A stretch of DNA of 64,000 nucleotides from Prado023 sp963700395. GTDB lineage: Bacteria; Actinomycetota; Actinomycetes; S36-B12; CAIYMF01. The notes beneath the pieces are model-generated. The model did no database searches. It was not told where the DNA came from and saw only the letters and a list, made by a program, of their open reading frames with translations. Position numbers and translations under genes: made by a program. The stretch is taken from contig CAVOXI010000001.1 of NCBI GenBank assembly GCA_963700395.1, positions 1,116,001 through 1,180,000 of the forward strand, written 5' to 3'. Each line of letters opens with the position of its first letter. Position 1 is the first letter of the stretch. Below are positions 43,638 to 53,890 of this stretch, piece after piece.

Positions 43638-45680
43638 TCAGCCGTGAGGGGCATCCAGCGCCGCCTGCAGCGCGGCAGGCTCGGTCACCGGCAGGTCGCA
43701 GACGAACCCTCGACAGGGGTAGGCGGTCGGTTCCCCGCCGAGGGCGGGACGTCCTTCCAGCAGGGGCACGGTGGACGCGCCCTCCTCCCCCATCGCCACC
43801 ACCAGGCCCGGCGACGTGTGGGCCAGCGCCACCCGGTGAAGTGCCGACCCGGCGGCCCCCTCGGGGGTGACGACCGCCACCTGGACAGGCCCTGCGAGGC
43901 GGGCGGTGATGCTCGACCACGCCCAGCCGGCGAAGCGCGGGGAGGAGCGCGCGATCGGCATCAGCGACGCGAGAGCCGAGTCGGCAGCCTCGAGGTATCG
44001 GGCCTCGCCCGTCAGCGCCCCCAGCGTGAGCAGCGCGTGCGCGGTGCCCGAGGCGCCGGACGGCGTGACACCGTCGCTGGGGTCCCGCGGCCGCCGAACG
44101 AGGAGGGGCGCGTCAGCTGACGTGTCGAAGAAGCCGCCCTCGCCGTCATCGAACCGGTCGAGGACGACGTCCAGCAACGCCCTGGCCGCCACGAACCAAC
44201 GCTCACCACCGGTCACCTGGTACAGCGCAAGGAGCCCCTCGGCGAGGTCGGAGTGGTCCTCGAGAACCCCCGCTGCATCGGCACTGACCTGTCCGGCGAG
44301 CGAGACCCTGACCAGCTGACCGGTCGAGGGATCCCAGTGGGATCCGACGAGCAGGTCCGCGCAGTCGACCGCGGCGGCGATCCACGCCGGTTCGTCGAGG
44401 AGCGCTCCGGCCTCGGCCAGGGCCGCGATGGCCAGGCCGTTCCAGGCCGTCACCACCTTGTCGTCGCGCGCCGGTTGCTCCCGACGCCGCCGGGCATCGA
44501 GAAGCGCAGCCCTGGCCCGGGCCCACCGATCCGGGTCGTCGGGGTCGCTGCGCAGCTGCAGGACCGACGCCCCCCGCTCGAAGGTCCCACCCGGGGTGAC
44601 CTCGCACAGGTCGGCAACCCACGCCCCGTCCTCAGGTCCGAGGACCTCCACCAGCTCCCGTCGCGTCCAGACGTAGGAGGCGCCCTCCCGCCCCTCGCTG
44701 TCCGCGTCGAGCGCGGAGGCGAATCCCCCCTCAGGTGTCCGTAGCTCGTCGAGGAGGAATCGCGCCGTCTGCGTCACGACGCGCTGGGCCAGGGAATCGC
44801 CGGTCGCACGCCACCAGTGCAGGTACACGCGCAGCAGCAGGGCGTTGTCGTAGAGCATCTTCTCGAAGTGCGGGACAATCCAGTCGGCGTCCACGCTGTA
44901 GCGTGCGAACCCGCCGGCGAGCTGGTCGTACATCCCGCCGCGCGCCATCGCCTGCATCGTCCGGCCCGCCATCGCCAGCGCGCGAGGGTCCGGCTCGCCG
45001 GCAGAGCGGCCCAGGGCGTCGGCGCGCAGGAGGAACTCCAGCACCATCGACGGCGGGAACTTCGGCGCGCCACCGAAGCCGCCGCGCTCGTGATCGAACT
45101 GCCCCGCCAAGGTGTCCACTGCTGCGCGGACATCACCGGGGCTGGGCTCCGGCCCCAGGCCGCCCCGGGGACGTCCCCGCTGCGAGAGGGCCTCGTGGAC
45201 CTGCCGAGCAGCGCCGGCGATGCGCTGCCTGTCGGTGCGCCAGGCGGCGTCCACGCCGCGCAGCAGGTCGGGGAATGACGGCAGCCCGCCGTGCGCCACG
45301 GGAGGGAAGTACGTCCCCGCCAGGAACGCATGCCCGTCGTGGTCGAGGAAGACCGTCATCGGCCACCCCCCGCTGCCCGAGAGCACCTGCGTGGCCTCCA
45401 TGTAGACCGCATCGATGTCCGGACGCTCCTCGCGGTCGACCTTGATGCTCACGTAGTGCGCGTTCATCAGGGCGGCGGTGCGTGGGTCCTCGAAGGACTC
45501 GTGGGCCATGACATGGCACCAGTGACAGGCGGAGTACCCGACCGACAGCAGGATGGGCACGTCCCGGCGCCGGGCCTCAGCAAACGCCTCGTCGCACCAC
45601 GGCCACCAGTCGACGGGATTCTGTGCGTGCTGGCGCAGGTACGGGGAGAGCTCGTCACCCAGACGGTTGGCCATGGCCAT
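43638..45680 (-). CDS. Thioredoxin-domain protein of the YyaL (DUF255) family
   Basis: The 680-residue product has an N-terminal DsbH/thioredoxin-like domain with SVGYSACHWCHVMAHESF (Cys52, Cys55). GGWPMTVFLDHDGHAFLAGTYFPP is the classic DUF255 signature. The rest forms an (alpha/alpha)6 barrel with GGMYDQLAGGFARYSVDADWIVPHFEKMLYDNA and KVVTAWNGLAIAALA. YyaL-like proteins resemble N-acylglucosamine epimerases and human spermatogenesis-associated protein 20. Function is unresolved. ATG 45680 (MAMANRLGDE) or ATG 45674 may start it. Confidence 0.92.
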   Translation of the reverse strand: MAMANRLGDELSPYLRQHAQNPVDWWPWCDEAFAEARRRDVPILLSVGYSACHWCHVMAHESFEDPRTAALMNAHYVSIKVDREERPDIDAVYMEATQVLSGSGGWPMTVFLDHDGHAFLAGTYFPPVAHGGLPSFPDLLRGVDAAWRTDRQRIAGAARQVHEALSQRGRPRGGLGPEPSPGDVRAAVDTLAGQFDHERGGFGGAPKFPPSMVLEFLLRADALGRSAGEPDPRALAMAGRTMQAMARGGMYDQLAGGFARYSVDADWIVPHFEKMLYDNALLLRVYLHWWRATGDSLAQRVVTQTARFLLDELRTPEGGFASALDADSEGREGASYVWTRRELVEVLGPEDGAWVADLCEVTPGGTFERGASVLQLRSDPDDPDRWARARAALLDARRRREQPARDDKVVTAWNGLAIAALAEAGALLDEPAWIAAAVDCADLLVGSHWDPSTGQLVRVSLAGQVSADAAGVLEDHSDLAEGLLALYQVTGGERWFVAARALLDVVLDRFDDGEGGFFDTSADAPLLVRRPRDPSDGVTPSGASGTAHALLTLGALTGEARYLEAADSALASLMPIARSSPRFAGWAWSSITARLAGPVQVAVVTPEGAAGSALHRVALAHTSPGLVVAMGEEGASTVPLLEGRPALGGEPTAYPCRGFVCDLPVTEPAALQAALDAPHG

Positions 45681-45869
45681 CACTTTCGCGCACGCGTCAC
45701 GTGAGCGCGAATGCTGGGACGGACCGCTCCTGCATTCACCGCTGCGAACCCGCGGATCCGCGCAGCCACCGCCGGTCCTCACCGACCGGCCGACCTGGGG
45801 CGGGTGGTGTCCACCATCCTGGACATGGCCTAGGTGCGATGTCCGCCGTGGACAGGACGGCTCCCGGGC

Positions 45870-47310
45870 TCACCCTTCGAGGGGGACGCCGCCGCCTTCG
45901 AGGTCGGAGCGTTGGACGCGGCCGTCCTTGATGGCGGCGAGCAGGGCGTGGAAGTCGTCCTGGTTCTGGTCGGCGTAGGTTCCGGCGAACTCGATCATGG
46001 CCTTGTCGAAGGAGGCGCCGGACCCCAGGTAGGCGGTCAGGGCCTTGGGTGCACCGGAGCGGGCGTGGGCCCGGGCCAGGGTCCAGCCGCAGATCCGGGC
46101 GTAGACCTGGAACCCGACGAGGTCCATGGTCTCGAGGTCCGCGGAGGTCTTCCAGTCCCACATCTGGCGGACGTAGAAGTCGAACGTGTCGCCGGTGGGG
46201 GTGGTGGCCTGGGTCCAGCCCAGCAGGACGTCGCTGGCGGCCTGGATCATCCGCTGGCCCTCCACCACGCGCTGCCCGTGGTGGCCGAATTCGCTGGCCG
46301 GCAGCACGGATTCCAGGACCGAGGGCCCGGCCTGCTTGAGCTGCAGGACCAGGTCGTCGTTGTCGTCGTCGCTGTTGACCAGCAGGGCGATGAAGCACCT
46401 GGTTCCCACGCTGCCCACCCCGACGACCTTTCGCGCGGCATCCACCGCGTGGAAGCCGCGGATCAGGGCCGCCCGGTCGGGGGACAGCGTGGTGATGTAG
46501 TTCTCCAGCACCTCATCGAGATAGGTGCGCACCGCAGTCTCGTCCGTGGTCTGGGCGATGTCGGCCAGGGACACGACCTGCGGTGGTTGGCTGATCAGGT
46601 GCAGGGCCCCGTCGGTGCCCACCCGGGTGTAGCGCGACACCGCCTTCGCGCTGGTCCGCGACTGCCCCTTGTCGACCAGCTTGCGCATCTTGGCCACCCG
46701 GGCGGGGTCGACCTCGACCGACCACCGGTCCAACAGCCCCTGGGCGGTCATCCGCGCGTACCACACGTCCAGACGGTTCATCGCAGCGAACTGCGCCACC
46801 GCGGTGCGGTAGGTCAACGCCACGGCGCGCACCAGCTCGTCCTGCTCCTTGACAGTGAACCCCTTGTGCCGGGCTGCGACGGCGAAGCTGGCCACGAGCC
46901 GCTGGACATCCCACTCGAAGGGTCCGGGCAGCGTCTCGTCGAAGTCGTTCAGGTCGAAGATCATCGTCCGATCAGGTGAGGCGAAGCCGCCGAAGTTGGC
47001 CAGATGCGCATCCCCGGTCAGCTGCACCGTGAGATCGGTGTGCGCCCGGCTGCCCAGGTCGGAGGCCATGATGGCCGCCGCACCCCGGTAGAACGCGAAC
47101 GCCGAGCTGGTCATCCGCTCGTACCGCAAGGGCACCAGCTCGGCCAGCCTGCCGGCCTCCTGCGCCTGCAGCAGCCCAACCGGATCGGGTCGATCCGGTT
47201 GGGCCACCCACGCGCCCAAGCGGGATCGGGGCACGTTCCTGCGTGCCTGTCGCCCCACCTCCCACTGCTGGGCCTTGGCGCTGAGCTCTGCGGCGTTCGC
47301 TGTCGGACAT
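45870..47310 (-). CDS. DUF2252 protein, N terminus in another frame
   Basis: From GTG 47258 the frame gives 462 residues of a DUF2252 protein. Its motifs are VPRSRLGAWVAQPDRPDP, RYERMTSSAFAFYRGAAAIM, LTGDAHLANFGGFASPDR and DLNDFDETLPGPFEWDVQRL. GSVGTRCFIALL and QVYARICGWTLARAHARSG follow. The domain has a kinase-like fold in comparisons; the substrate is unknown. GTG 47258 has no ribosome site. ATG 47310 has a perfect AGGAGG four to five bases upstream and gives MSDSERRRAQRQGP in the neighbouring frame. The main frame upstream of 47258 stays open through NAAELSAKAQQWEV. A one-base shift between 47260 and 47300 would join them. Confidence 0.82.
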
Positions 47311-47420
47311 CGGACCTCCTGAAGGAGCCATCAAGGTGAAGTGTGGGGATGATAGTCGCGTCTGTCCTGAGCGGGCGAGGTTGCAGATGACCCGTCGACT
47401 TGGCCACGACGTGCAACGAC

Positions 47421-47437
47421 GCCGCCCCGGGGGCGGC
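47421..47437 (-). terminator. GC hairpin downstream of the arylsulfatase remnant
   Basis: GCCGCCCC and GGGGCGGC form an almost perfect palindrome around one base. It lies between the remnant and DUF2252 on the same strand. The 284-base gap (47311-47594) holds no other convincing feature. Confidence 0.35.
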
Positions 47438-47594
47438 GCGTTCGGGCGCAGCGGGGCCCCTCAGGCGGCGAGCCACGGCAGCTCGGGCGACGGATGCATT
47501 GACTTTCCTGCCCTCGCCTCGGGTAAGTCCCGGCGCGTGAGGCCGTGCCTCGACTCGGATGCCGATCACGGGTGCTCCGACGTGCTCGACGGGC

Positions 47595-48090
47595 TCAGCC
47601 GGCGATGCCCGCCGCCGTGGCCGTCTGCTGGGCCGCTTCGTGGAGCTCCTTCTCCGCCTCGACGCTCGCCGGCGTCAGGTCGAACTCGACCTTCTTCACC
47701 GAACCGGTGAACGGGTAGGGGCCTTGTCCCGGTAGGCGGTGTCGACGGTCATCCCGTTGTCCCGGCCGATATCCATCCCGGCGTAGAACGAGAACCGCAG
47801 GGCGACCGTGTGCTCCATGCGACCGCCGCCGATCTGGGAGCCGTTGGCCCACAAGGTCACCTCTCCCCCGGTTCCGGGCTTGGTGGCATCTGCGTCGAAC
47901 TGCATCCGGATGGACACCTCACCTGTGGGCAGGGGCTCGGTGAAGACCTGGCTGTACTGCTCGACGGCCATGAACGAGTAGCTGTGGTGCAGCAGGCCGT
48001 CGCCGTCGACCCAGAGCGCGAACCCGCCCATGTCGTCCGCCTCCGCGACGATCACGCCCTCCGCGCTCCCCGCGAGGCCGGCCCAGGAGC
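47595..48090 (-). pseudogene. C-terminal remnant of an arylsulfatase
   Basis: The reading frame directly after the tkt stop encodes GVIVAEADDMGGFALWVDGD, then HHSYSFMAVEQYSQVFTEPL and LWANGSQIGGGRMEHTVALR. It ends with a frame change near 47725 into YPFTGSVKKVEFDL and a stop at 47595. This matches only the C-terminal beta domain of type I arylsulfatases; the whole sulfatase domain with its Cys/Ser-x-Pro-x-Arg site is missing. No start codon or room for it remains, because tkt ends at 48091. The fragment is therefore a relic of a rearrangement that placed the pentose phosphate operon next to a sulfatase gene. The frame change is consistent with one lost C. Confidence 0.75.
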
Positions 48091-50184
48091 TCAGCCGGCG
48101 TGCGCCGCGATCTGGTCGCGGGCCGTGGCCAGGACCGCCTCGGGGGTGAAGCCGAACTTGGTCTGCAGCTCCTTGAGCGGAGCCGAGGAGCCGAACGTGC
48201 TCATCCCGATGACCGCACCCTGGGGGGCGTAGCGGTCCCAGCCGATGGTGGACGCCTGCTCGATGGCCACCCGGGACTGGATCGCGGACGGCAGCACGGA
48301 CTCCCGGTAGTCGGCGTCCTGGCGCTCGAACAGCTCCCACGAGGGCATGCTGACCACGCGTGAAGGGACCCCCTCGGTGGCCAGTGCCTCGTAGGTGCCG
48401 ACCGCGAGCGCGACCTCGGACCCGGATGCGATCAGGATCACCTGCGGCGTGGCGCCATCGGGAGGGTCGGCCAGCACGTACGCGCCGCGGGCGAGTCCGG
48501 CAGCGGAGGCGTACTTCGTGCGATCGAGGGTGGGCAGGGCCTGGCGGGACAGGAACAGCGCAACCGGGCTGTGGCGCATCGGCATGAGCACCCGCCAGGC
48601 CTCGGCCACCTCGTTGGCGTCGCACGGGCGGATGTCGATCAGGTACGGGACCGCCCGCAGCGACAGGATCTGCTCCACGGGCTGGTGCGTGGGGCCGTCC
48701 TCCCCGACGCCGATGGAGTCGTGCGTGTACACGTGGATGACGGGCAGCTCCATCAGGGCCGAGAGCCGGATCGCGCCGCGCTGGAAGTCCGAGAAGATGA
48801 GGAAACCCGCCTGGTAGGGGCGCACCTTCGACAGCGACAGTCCGTTGGCCACGCACCCGGCCGCGTGCTCACGCACCCCGAAGTGCAGGTTGCGCCCGGA
48901 GCGGTCGCTCGCAGAGAAGTCACCGGCCCCGGCGAAGGTCATCCGGGTCTTGGTCGACGGGGCGAGGTCGGATGCCCCCCCGAGCAGCCACGGCACCCGC
49001 TGCGCCACCGCGTTGAGCACGGTGCCGTTGGCCTCCCGCCCGGCCAGCCCCTTGGTGTCAGCCGGGAACGTCGGGAGGTCGGCGTCCCACCCGTCGGGCA
49101 GGGTGCGCTCCTGCATGTGCTCGATCTCGGCGGCCAGCTCCGGGAACGCCAGCCGGTAGGCGGCGAACGTCGTCTCCCAGTCCTGCCGCGCCCGCGCACC
49201 GCGCGCGCCGATCCCCTCGCGGAAGTGCTGGTAGACCGCGTCAGGGACGAGGAACTGCGCGTCCTCCGGCCAGCCGTAGAACCGCTTGGTGCCTCGGACC
49301 TCCTCGACGCCCAGGGGCTCGCCGTGCGCCGCGGGGGTGCCCTCCTTCGTCGGCGCCCCGTAGGCGATGCGGGAGTCGACGATGACCAGCGTGGGGCGCT
49401 GCGTCTCGGAGCGGAAGGTGCGCAACGCGCGTGCGAGCATCCGGCGGTCGTTGGCATCGCCCACCCGCAGCACGTTCCAGCCGTAGCCGAGGAACTTCGT
49501 GGCGATGTCGTCGGAGAAGGCCAGCTCCGTGGAGCCCTCGATGGTGATCTCGTTGCTGTCATAGATCCAGCACAGGTTGTCCAGGCGCAGGTGCCCGGCC
49601 AGCGACGCGGCCTCCTGGGCCACGCCCTCCATCATGCAGCCGTCCCCGCCGAGGGCGTAGACGTCGAAGTCGAAGAGGTCGAAGCCGGGCTGGTTGTACC
49701 GGGTTGCCTGCCACTTGGAGGCAATTGCCATCCCCACGCTGGTGGCATACCCGGTGCCCAACGGGCCGGTCGTGCACTCCACGCCCGCGGTCCACCGGTA
49801 CTCCGGGTGGCCGGGGGCCCTCGAGTCCAGCTGACGGAACTTCTTCAGGTCCTCCAACGTGATCGACATCTCGCCGAGGGTCTCGTACTTGGGGTTCACG
49901 GCATGCACGCCGGACAGGTGCAGAAGCGAGTACAGCAGCGCCGAGGCATGCCCCACCGAGAGCACGAACCGGTCCCGGTTGGCCCAGATCGGCGCCTGCG
50001 GATCGAATCGCAGGAACTCCTGCCACAGCGTGTAGGCGACCGGTGCCAGCGCGATCGGCGTGCCCGGGTGGCCGGAGTTCGCCGCCTGCACCGCGTCCAT
50101 CGCCAGGGTCCGGATGGTGGCGACGGCCAGGTCGTCGGGGTCCGTGATCGAGGTCGGGTTGGACTCACGGGTCGAGTCGGGCAT
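48091..50184 (-). CDS. tkt: Transketolase
   Basis: It moves two-carbon units between sugar phosphates using thiamine diphosphate. The 697-residue chain has AANSGHPGTPIALAP, GPLGTGYATSVGMAIA, the ThDP motif GDGCMMEGVAQEAASLAGHL with DSNEITIEG, and the pyrimidine domain DFQRGAIRLSALMELPVIHVYTHDSIGVGEDGPTHQPVEQ. All active-site histidines seem present. ATG 50184 follows GAGGAGCGCC. It is the last gene of the zwf-gnd-tkt operon, 51 bases after gnd. Its 3' end borders the arylsulfatase remnant. Confidence 0.97.
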   Translation of the reverse strand: MPDSTRESNPTSITDPDDLAVATIRTLAMDAVQAANSGHPGTPIALAPVAYTLWQEFLRFDPQAPIWANRDRFVLSVGHASALLYSLLHLSGVHAVNPKYETLGEMSITLEDLKKFRQLDSRAPGHPEYRWTAGVECTTGPLGTGYATSVGMAIASKWQATRYNQPGFDLFDFDVYALGGDGCMMEGVAQEAASLAGHLRLDNLCWIYDSNEITIEGSTELAFSDDIATKFLGYGWNVLRVGDANDRRMLARALRTFRSETQRPTLVIVDSRIAYGAPTKEGTPAAHGEPLGVEEVRGTKRFYGWPEDAQFLVPDAVYQHFREGIGARGARARQDWETTFAAYRLAFPELAAEIEHMQERTLPDGWDADLPTFPADTKGLAGREANGTVLNAVAQRVPWLLGGASDLAPSTKTRMTFAGAGDFSASDRSGRNLHFGVREHAAGCVANGLSLSKVRPYQAGFLIFSDFQRGAIRLSALMELPVIHVYTHDSIGVGEDGPTHQPVEQILSLRAVPYLIDIRPCDANEVAEAWRVLMPMRHSPVALFLSRQALPTLDRTKYASAAGLARGAYVLADPPDGATPQVILIASGSEVALAVGTYEALATEGVPSRVVSMPSWELFERQDADYRESVLPSAIQSRVAIEQASTIGWDRYAPQGAVIGMSTFGSSAPLKELQTKFGFTPEAVLATARDQIAAHAG

Positions 50185-50235
50185 GGCGCTCCTCACGTGT
50201 CGGGCGGGTTGCTGCTCCGCGTCGCAACCTACGGC

Positions 50236-51723
50236 TCAGGGGATCGCTTTCGGCGCCGGGACCAGCATGACCTCGACCTCGCTGCGGTCCCCGGACCATA
50301 AGGTGTGGAAGATGCCCGGCTTGTCGACGCGCTGGTAGGTGTGGGCGCCGAACAGGTCGCGCTGGCCCTGGATGAGCGCGGCGGACGTGCGCTCGGCACG
50401 CAGGCCGTCGTAGTAGCTCAGCGATGAGGCGAAGGCGGGGGTCGCGACCCCGTTGAGCGCGGCCTGCGCGACCACGCGGCGCCACGCCGGGACTCGGGAG
50501 CCGACCGCCTCCGCGAAGCCCGGGTCGGCCAGCAGCAGGGGCAGCCCGGGATCGCGCTCGTAGGCCTCGGTGATCCGGTTGAGGAACCTGGCCCGGATGA
50601 TGCAGCCGCCGCGCCAGATGCGCGCCATCGCGCCACGGTCGACGTCCCAGCCGAAGGCCTGGCTCGCCGCGGCGATGTGGTCGAAGCCCTGCGAGTACGC
50701 GACCACCTTCGACGCGTAGAGGGCCTGACGGATCTCCTCGATGAACGCTGCGCGGTCGTCCACCTGCCACGTCCCGGCATGGGCAGGCAGCGTGCCGCGC
50801 GCGGCCACACGCTGCGGGACGGAGCTGGACAGGGCACGGGCGAATGTGGCCTCGGCGATGCCGGTGATCGGTACGCCGAGGTCCAGCGCGTTCTGCACGG
50901 TCCAGCGCCCGGTGCCCTTCTGGCCCGCCTGGTCGAGGACGACGTCGATGAACGGCCGCCCGGTCCCGGCGTCGACATGGGCCAGCACCTGCGCGGTGAC
51001 CTCGATCAGGAACGACTCGAGGTCACCGGTGTTCCACTCGGCGAACACCTCCGCGAGCTCGGCGGGAGTGGCCCCGAGGCCCTGGCGCAGCAGGTCGTAG
51101 GCCTCGGCGATCAGCTGCATGTCGGCGTACTCGATGCCGTTGTGCACCATCTTCACGAAGTGCCCGGCCCCGTCCGGGCCGACGTGGGTGCAGCAGGGCA
51201 CACCGTCGACCTTCGCTGAGATGCGCTCGAGCATCGGGCCGAGCGTGGCGTAGGACTCCGCAGAGCCCCCGGGCATGATCGACGGGCCCGTGAGGGCGCC
51301 CTCCTCGCCGCCGGAGATCCCGGCGCCGACGAAGTGGAAGCCCTTGACCCGAAGGTCGGCCTCCCGGCGGCGGGTGTCCAGGAAGTGCGAGTTGCCACCG
51401 TCGACGATGATGTCCCCGGGCTCCAGGCTCGGCAGCAGCGCGTCGATCACGGCATCCGTGGGCGGGCCGGCGACGACCATGAGCACGATCCGCCGGGGCC
51501 GCTGGAGACTGCCGACGAATTCCTCGACGGTGAACGAGGGGACGAAGTCGCCCTCCGCTGCGTGGGCGGCCATGAGCGCCTGGGTGCGCCCAGGGGAGCG
51601 GTTGAACAGGGCCACGGTGAACCCCCGGCTGGCGAAGTTGCGGGCCAGGTTGGTGCCCATGACGCCCAGGCCCAGCACGCCCACATGGGCGGTGGCGGTC
51701 GTCGCGGTGGTCTCGGTCATCAT
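50236..51723 (-). CDS. gnd: 6-phosphogluconate dehydrogenase, decarboxylating
   Basis: It oxidises 6-phosphogluconate to ribulose 5-phosphate with NADP+. The 495-residue length is that of the long enteric-type enzyme. Motifs: GVLGLGVMGTNLARNFASRG with NRSPGRT following strand 2 (NADP preference), IVDGGNSHFLDTRRRE, GISGGEEGALTGPSIMPGG, HFVKMVHNGIEYADMQLIAE and DQAGQKGTGRWT. ATG 51723 has GAGGAGCG directly upstream, and six bases separate it from the zwf stop. Confidence 0.97.
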   Translation of the reverse strand: MMTETTATTATAHVGVLGLGVMGTNLARNFASRGFTVALFNRSPGRTQALMAAHAAEGDFVPSFTVEEFVGSLQRPRRIVLMVVAGPPTDAVIDALLPSLEPGDIIVDGGNSHFLDTRRREADLRVKGFHFVGAGISGGEEGALTGPSIMPGGSAESYATLGPMLERISAKVDGVPCCTHVGPDGAGHFVKMVHNGIEYADMQLIAEAYDLLRQGLGATPAELAEVFAEWNTGDLESFLIEVTAQVLAHVDAGTGRPFIDVVLDQAGQKGTGRWTVQNALDLGVPITGIAEATFARALSSSVPQRVAARGTLPAHAGTWQVDDRAAFIEEIRQALYASKVVAYSQGFDHIAAASQAFGWDVDRGAMARIWRGGCIIRARFLNRITEAYERDPGLPLLLADPGFAEAVGSRVPAWRRVVAQAALNGVATPAFASSLSYYDGLRAERTSAALIQGQRDLFGAHTYQRVDKPGIFHTLWSGDRSEVEVMLVPAPKAIP

Positions 51724-51729
51724 CGCTCC

Positions 51730-53157
51730 TCACAGTCCTGCTCGATCATGTTCCCCCGACTCCCCGCCCTGAGGCTCGTCCGCCCCCAGGCACTCCCGCC
51801 ACCCGGGGCGGCCGACGAGCAGCGCGTCCGCGTCGTCGGGACCCCACGACCCACGCGGGTAGGGCACAACCGGGGAGGGGTGGTCCAGCAGCGGCTGCAC
51901 GATGCGCCAGCTCTCCTCGACCGCGTCCTCCCGGGCGAACCGGGAGGTGTCACCGCGCAGGGCGTCGAGGAGCACCTGCTCGTAGGGCGCCCGGGCGTCA
52001 CCGACCTGCGCGGCGAAGTCCAGGTCGAGGTGCACGGTCTGCAGGTCGGGCGAGTCGGCCTTGCGGCCCTGCAGGAGCACGGTGAGCCCGGGGACCGGAC
52101 CGATCCGCAGGACGAGCTCATTGGCGGGGGGCCGCTGGCCGCCGAACACCCCGAACCCCATCGAGGGCGGCTCCTTGAAGATGATCCGCACCTCGGTGAC
52201 GGTGCATGCCAGGGCCTTGCCCGCACGCAGGAAGAAGGGCACCCCCGACCAGCGCCAGTTGTCGATGCCCAAGCAGAGGGCGGCGTAGGTCTCCGTCGTC
52301 GAGTCCGGCTTCACCCCGTCCGCCTCCCGGTACCCCTCGTACTGCCCGCGCACGTAGGCGGCGGGATCGGCCGCCTCGATGGCGCCGAGCAGGTCGCCCT
52401 GCCGGTCGTGCACGTGCGAGCCACGCGACGGGGGCTCCATCGCCACCAGGCTCAGGACCTGCAGCAGGTGGTTGGGGACCACGTCCCGCATCGCGCCGAC
52501 GCCGTCGTAGAACGAGCCGCGGGTCCCCACGTCGAACGACTCGGACATCGTGATCTGCACGCTCTCGACGTACCTGCGGTTCCACAGCGGCTCGAGGAAC
52601 AGGTTGGCGAACCGCAGGTACAGGATCCCCTCGACGGCCTGCTTGCGCAGGAAGTGGTCGATGCGGAAGATCCGCGACTCATCGAGCACGGCATGCAGCC
52701 GCTCGTTGAGGGCGCGCGCCGACGCGAAGTCGTCGCCGAACGGCTTCTCGAACGCGACCCTGCCCTCGCGCAGGAGGCCGACGTCGTGCAGCCGCGAGGT
52801 CACGGTCTCGAACATCGCCGGCGGGATCTCCAGGTAGAACAGCGGGCGCTCGCACCCGCCGAGCGCCTGCACCAGGGCGGAGTAGGTGGCGTCGGCCGCC
52901 GTGTCGCCACGCAGGTAGCTCAGACGGGCCCCGAGCCTGGCGACCACCGCCGGGTCGACGTCGACGCCCCGCTCGGCCAGGGACTCGGCGAGGCGGGCGC
53001 GCAGGTCCTCGTCGCTCCAGTTGCTGCGTCCGACGCCGATGATCGGGATGTCCAGCAGGCCGCGTGCCTCGAGCTGGTACAGCGAGGGCAGCGTCATCTT
53101 CCTGGCCAGGTCGCCGGTGATGCCGAAGATCACCAGGGCGTCGGACTGCTCTGCCAA
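51730..53157 (-). CDS. zwf: Glucose-6-phosphate dehydrogenase
   Basis: The first enzyme of the oxidative pentose phosphate pathway. The 475-residue protein has the coenzyme-binding FGITGDLARKMTLPSLYQL, the family signature with catalytic histidine RIDHFLRKQAVEGIL, and the substrate lysine in AFEKPFG. Translation starts at the rare TTG 53157 (MAEQSDALVIFG), supported by AGGAG six bases upstream; an ATG four bases before is out of frame. First gene of zwf-gnd-tkt. The 182 bases upstream contain TACAGT as a possible -10 (minus strand, near 53232), but no clear -35. Confidence 0.95.
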   Translation of the reverse strand: MAEQSDALVIFGITGDLARKMTLPSLYQLEARGLLDIPIIGVGRSNWSDEDLRARLAESLAERGVDVDPAVVARLGARLSYLRGDTAADATYSALVQALGGCERPLFYLEIPPAMFETVTSRLHDVGLLREGRVAFEKPFGDDFASARALNERLHAVLDESRIFRIDHFLRKQAVEGILYLRFANLFLEPLWNRRYVESVQITMSESFDVGTRGSFYDGVGAMRDVVPNHLLQVLSLVAMEPPSRGSHVHDRQGDLLGAIEAADPAAYVRGQYEGYREADGVKPDSTTETYAALCLGIDNWRWSGVPFFLRAGKALACTVTEVRIIFKEPPSMGFGVFGGQRPPANELVLRIGPVPGLTVLLQGRKADSPDLQTVHLDLDFAAQVGDARAPYEQVLLDALRGDTSRFAREDAVEESWRIVQPLLDHPSPVVPYPRGSWGPDDADALLVGRPGWRECLGADEPQGGESGEHDRAGL

Positions 53158-53339
53158 GGCATGCTCCTGAGTGGGGGTCCGTCAGGCGCCGGACGGCGGG
53201 CCGCACTTCCGCCCGATCGGCGATGACGTGACTGTACGTCGGGGCGGGGTGAGGACGACAGTGGTCGCGGGCTCCAGGGGCCCTCCCGGACGCAGACCCC
53301 CCTGGGCCGGCCGGTGCCCGGGCCATCCGGCCCGCTGGC

Positions 53340-53792
53340 TCAGTGCGGCGTCGGCTCGGCGTAGGTGGCGCTGAGGGACTCGAAGAACGCGCCAGCCAGC
53401 CGCTCGAACCCGAGCGCGTCCATGCGGATCCGGTCGCCGTACTTGATGCCCAGGACCGACCGCGACGGATCGAGCCGGATGGACCTCTCCGCGGTCAGGA
53501 TGCCGTCGTGGCTCAGCAGGGAGGCGACCAGCACCCGTACCTCGTTCATGGCGTTGCCGTCCTTGCGCTCCTGGCCGCGGCTGCGATGCACGAAGTGACT
53601 GTCGAGGGCGATCACCATGTTCGCGAAGTACTCGGGCTCGAGCGCCTCCAGCGCGGTGCGGACGTCTCCTGCCCCCGCCCCCCCGGTCGCGCTGACAGCA
53701 CTGGCCAGCACCGTGAACGCCGACACCTGGTCGGCGATCCGGTGGCGGGCGTCGTCGATGTACTGCTGGGGGTAGGAGTTCAGGGAGAGCAT
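53340..53792 (-). CDS. Conserved-looking protein of unknown function
   Basis: The 150-residue soluble protein has two halves: a helical start (YIDDARHRIADQVSAFTVLASAV) and a region with FANMVIALDSHFVHRSRGQE, NAMNEVRVLVASLLS and IKYGDRIRMDALGFERLAGA. The DSHFVHR and NAMNEVR segments suggest a defined active or binding site, but I cannot name a family. AAGG stands seven bases before ATG 53792. It lies between zwf and the amidohydrolase, on the minus strand. The closing residues are YAEPTPH. Confidence 0.65.
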   Translation of the reverse strand: MLSLNSYPQQYIDDARHRIADQVSAFTVLASAVSATGGAGAGDVRTALEALEPEYFANMVIALDSHFVHRSRGQERKDGNAMNEVRVLVASLLSHDGILTAERSIRLDPSRSVLGIKYGDRIRMDALGFERLAGAFFESLSATYAEPTPH

Positions 53793-53890
53793 GAGTGCAC
53801 CTTAGGTGCCGCTCCCCGAGAGCGACACCGGGCGAGAGCGCCACACCTGTCGCACGGCCGATCCCACCGCCGCAGGATCGGGGGTGACCG

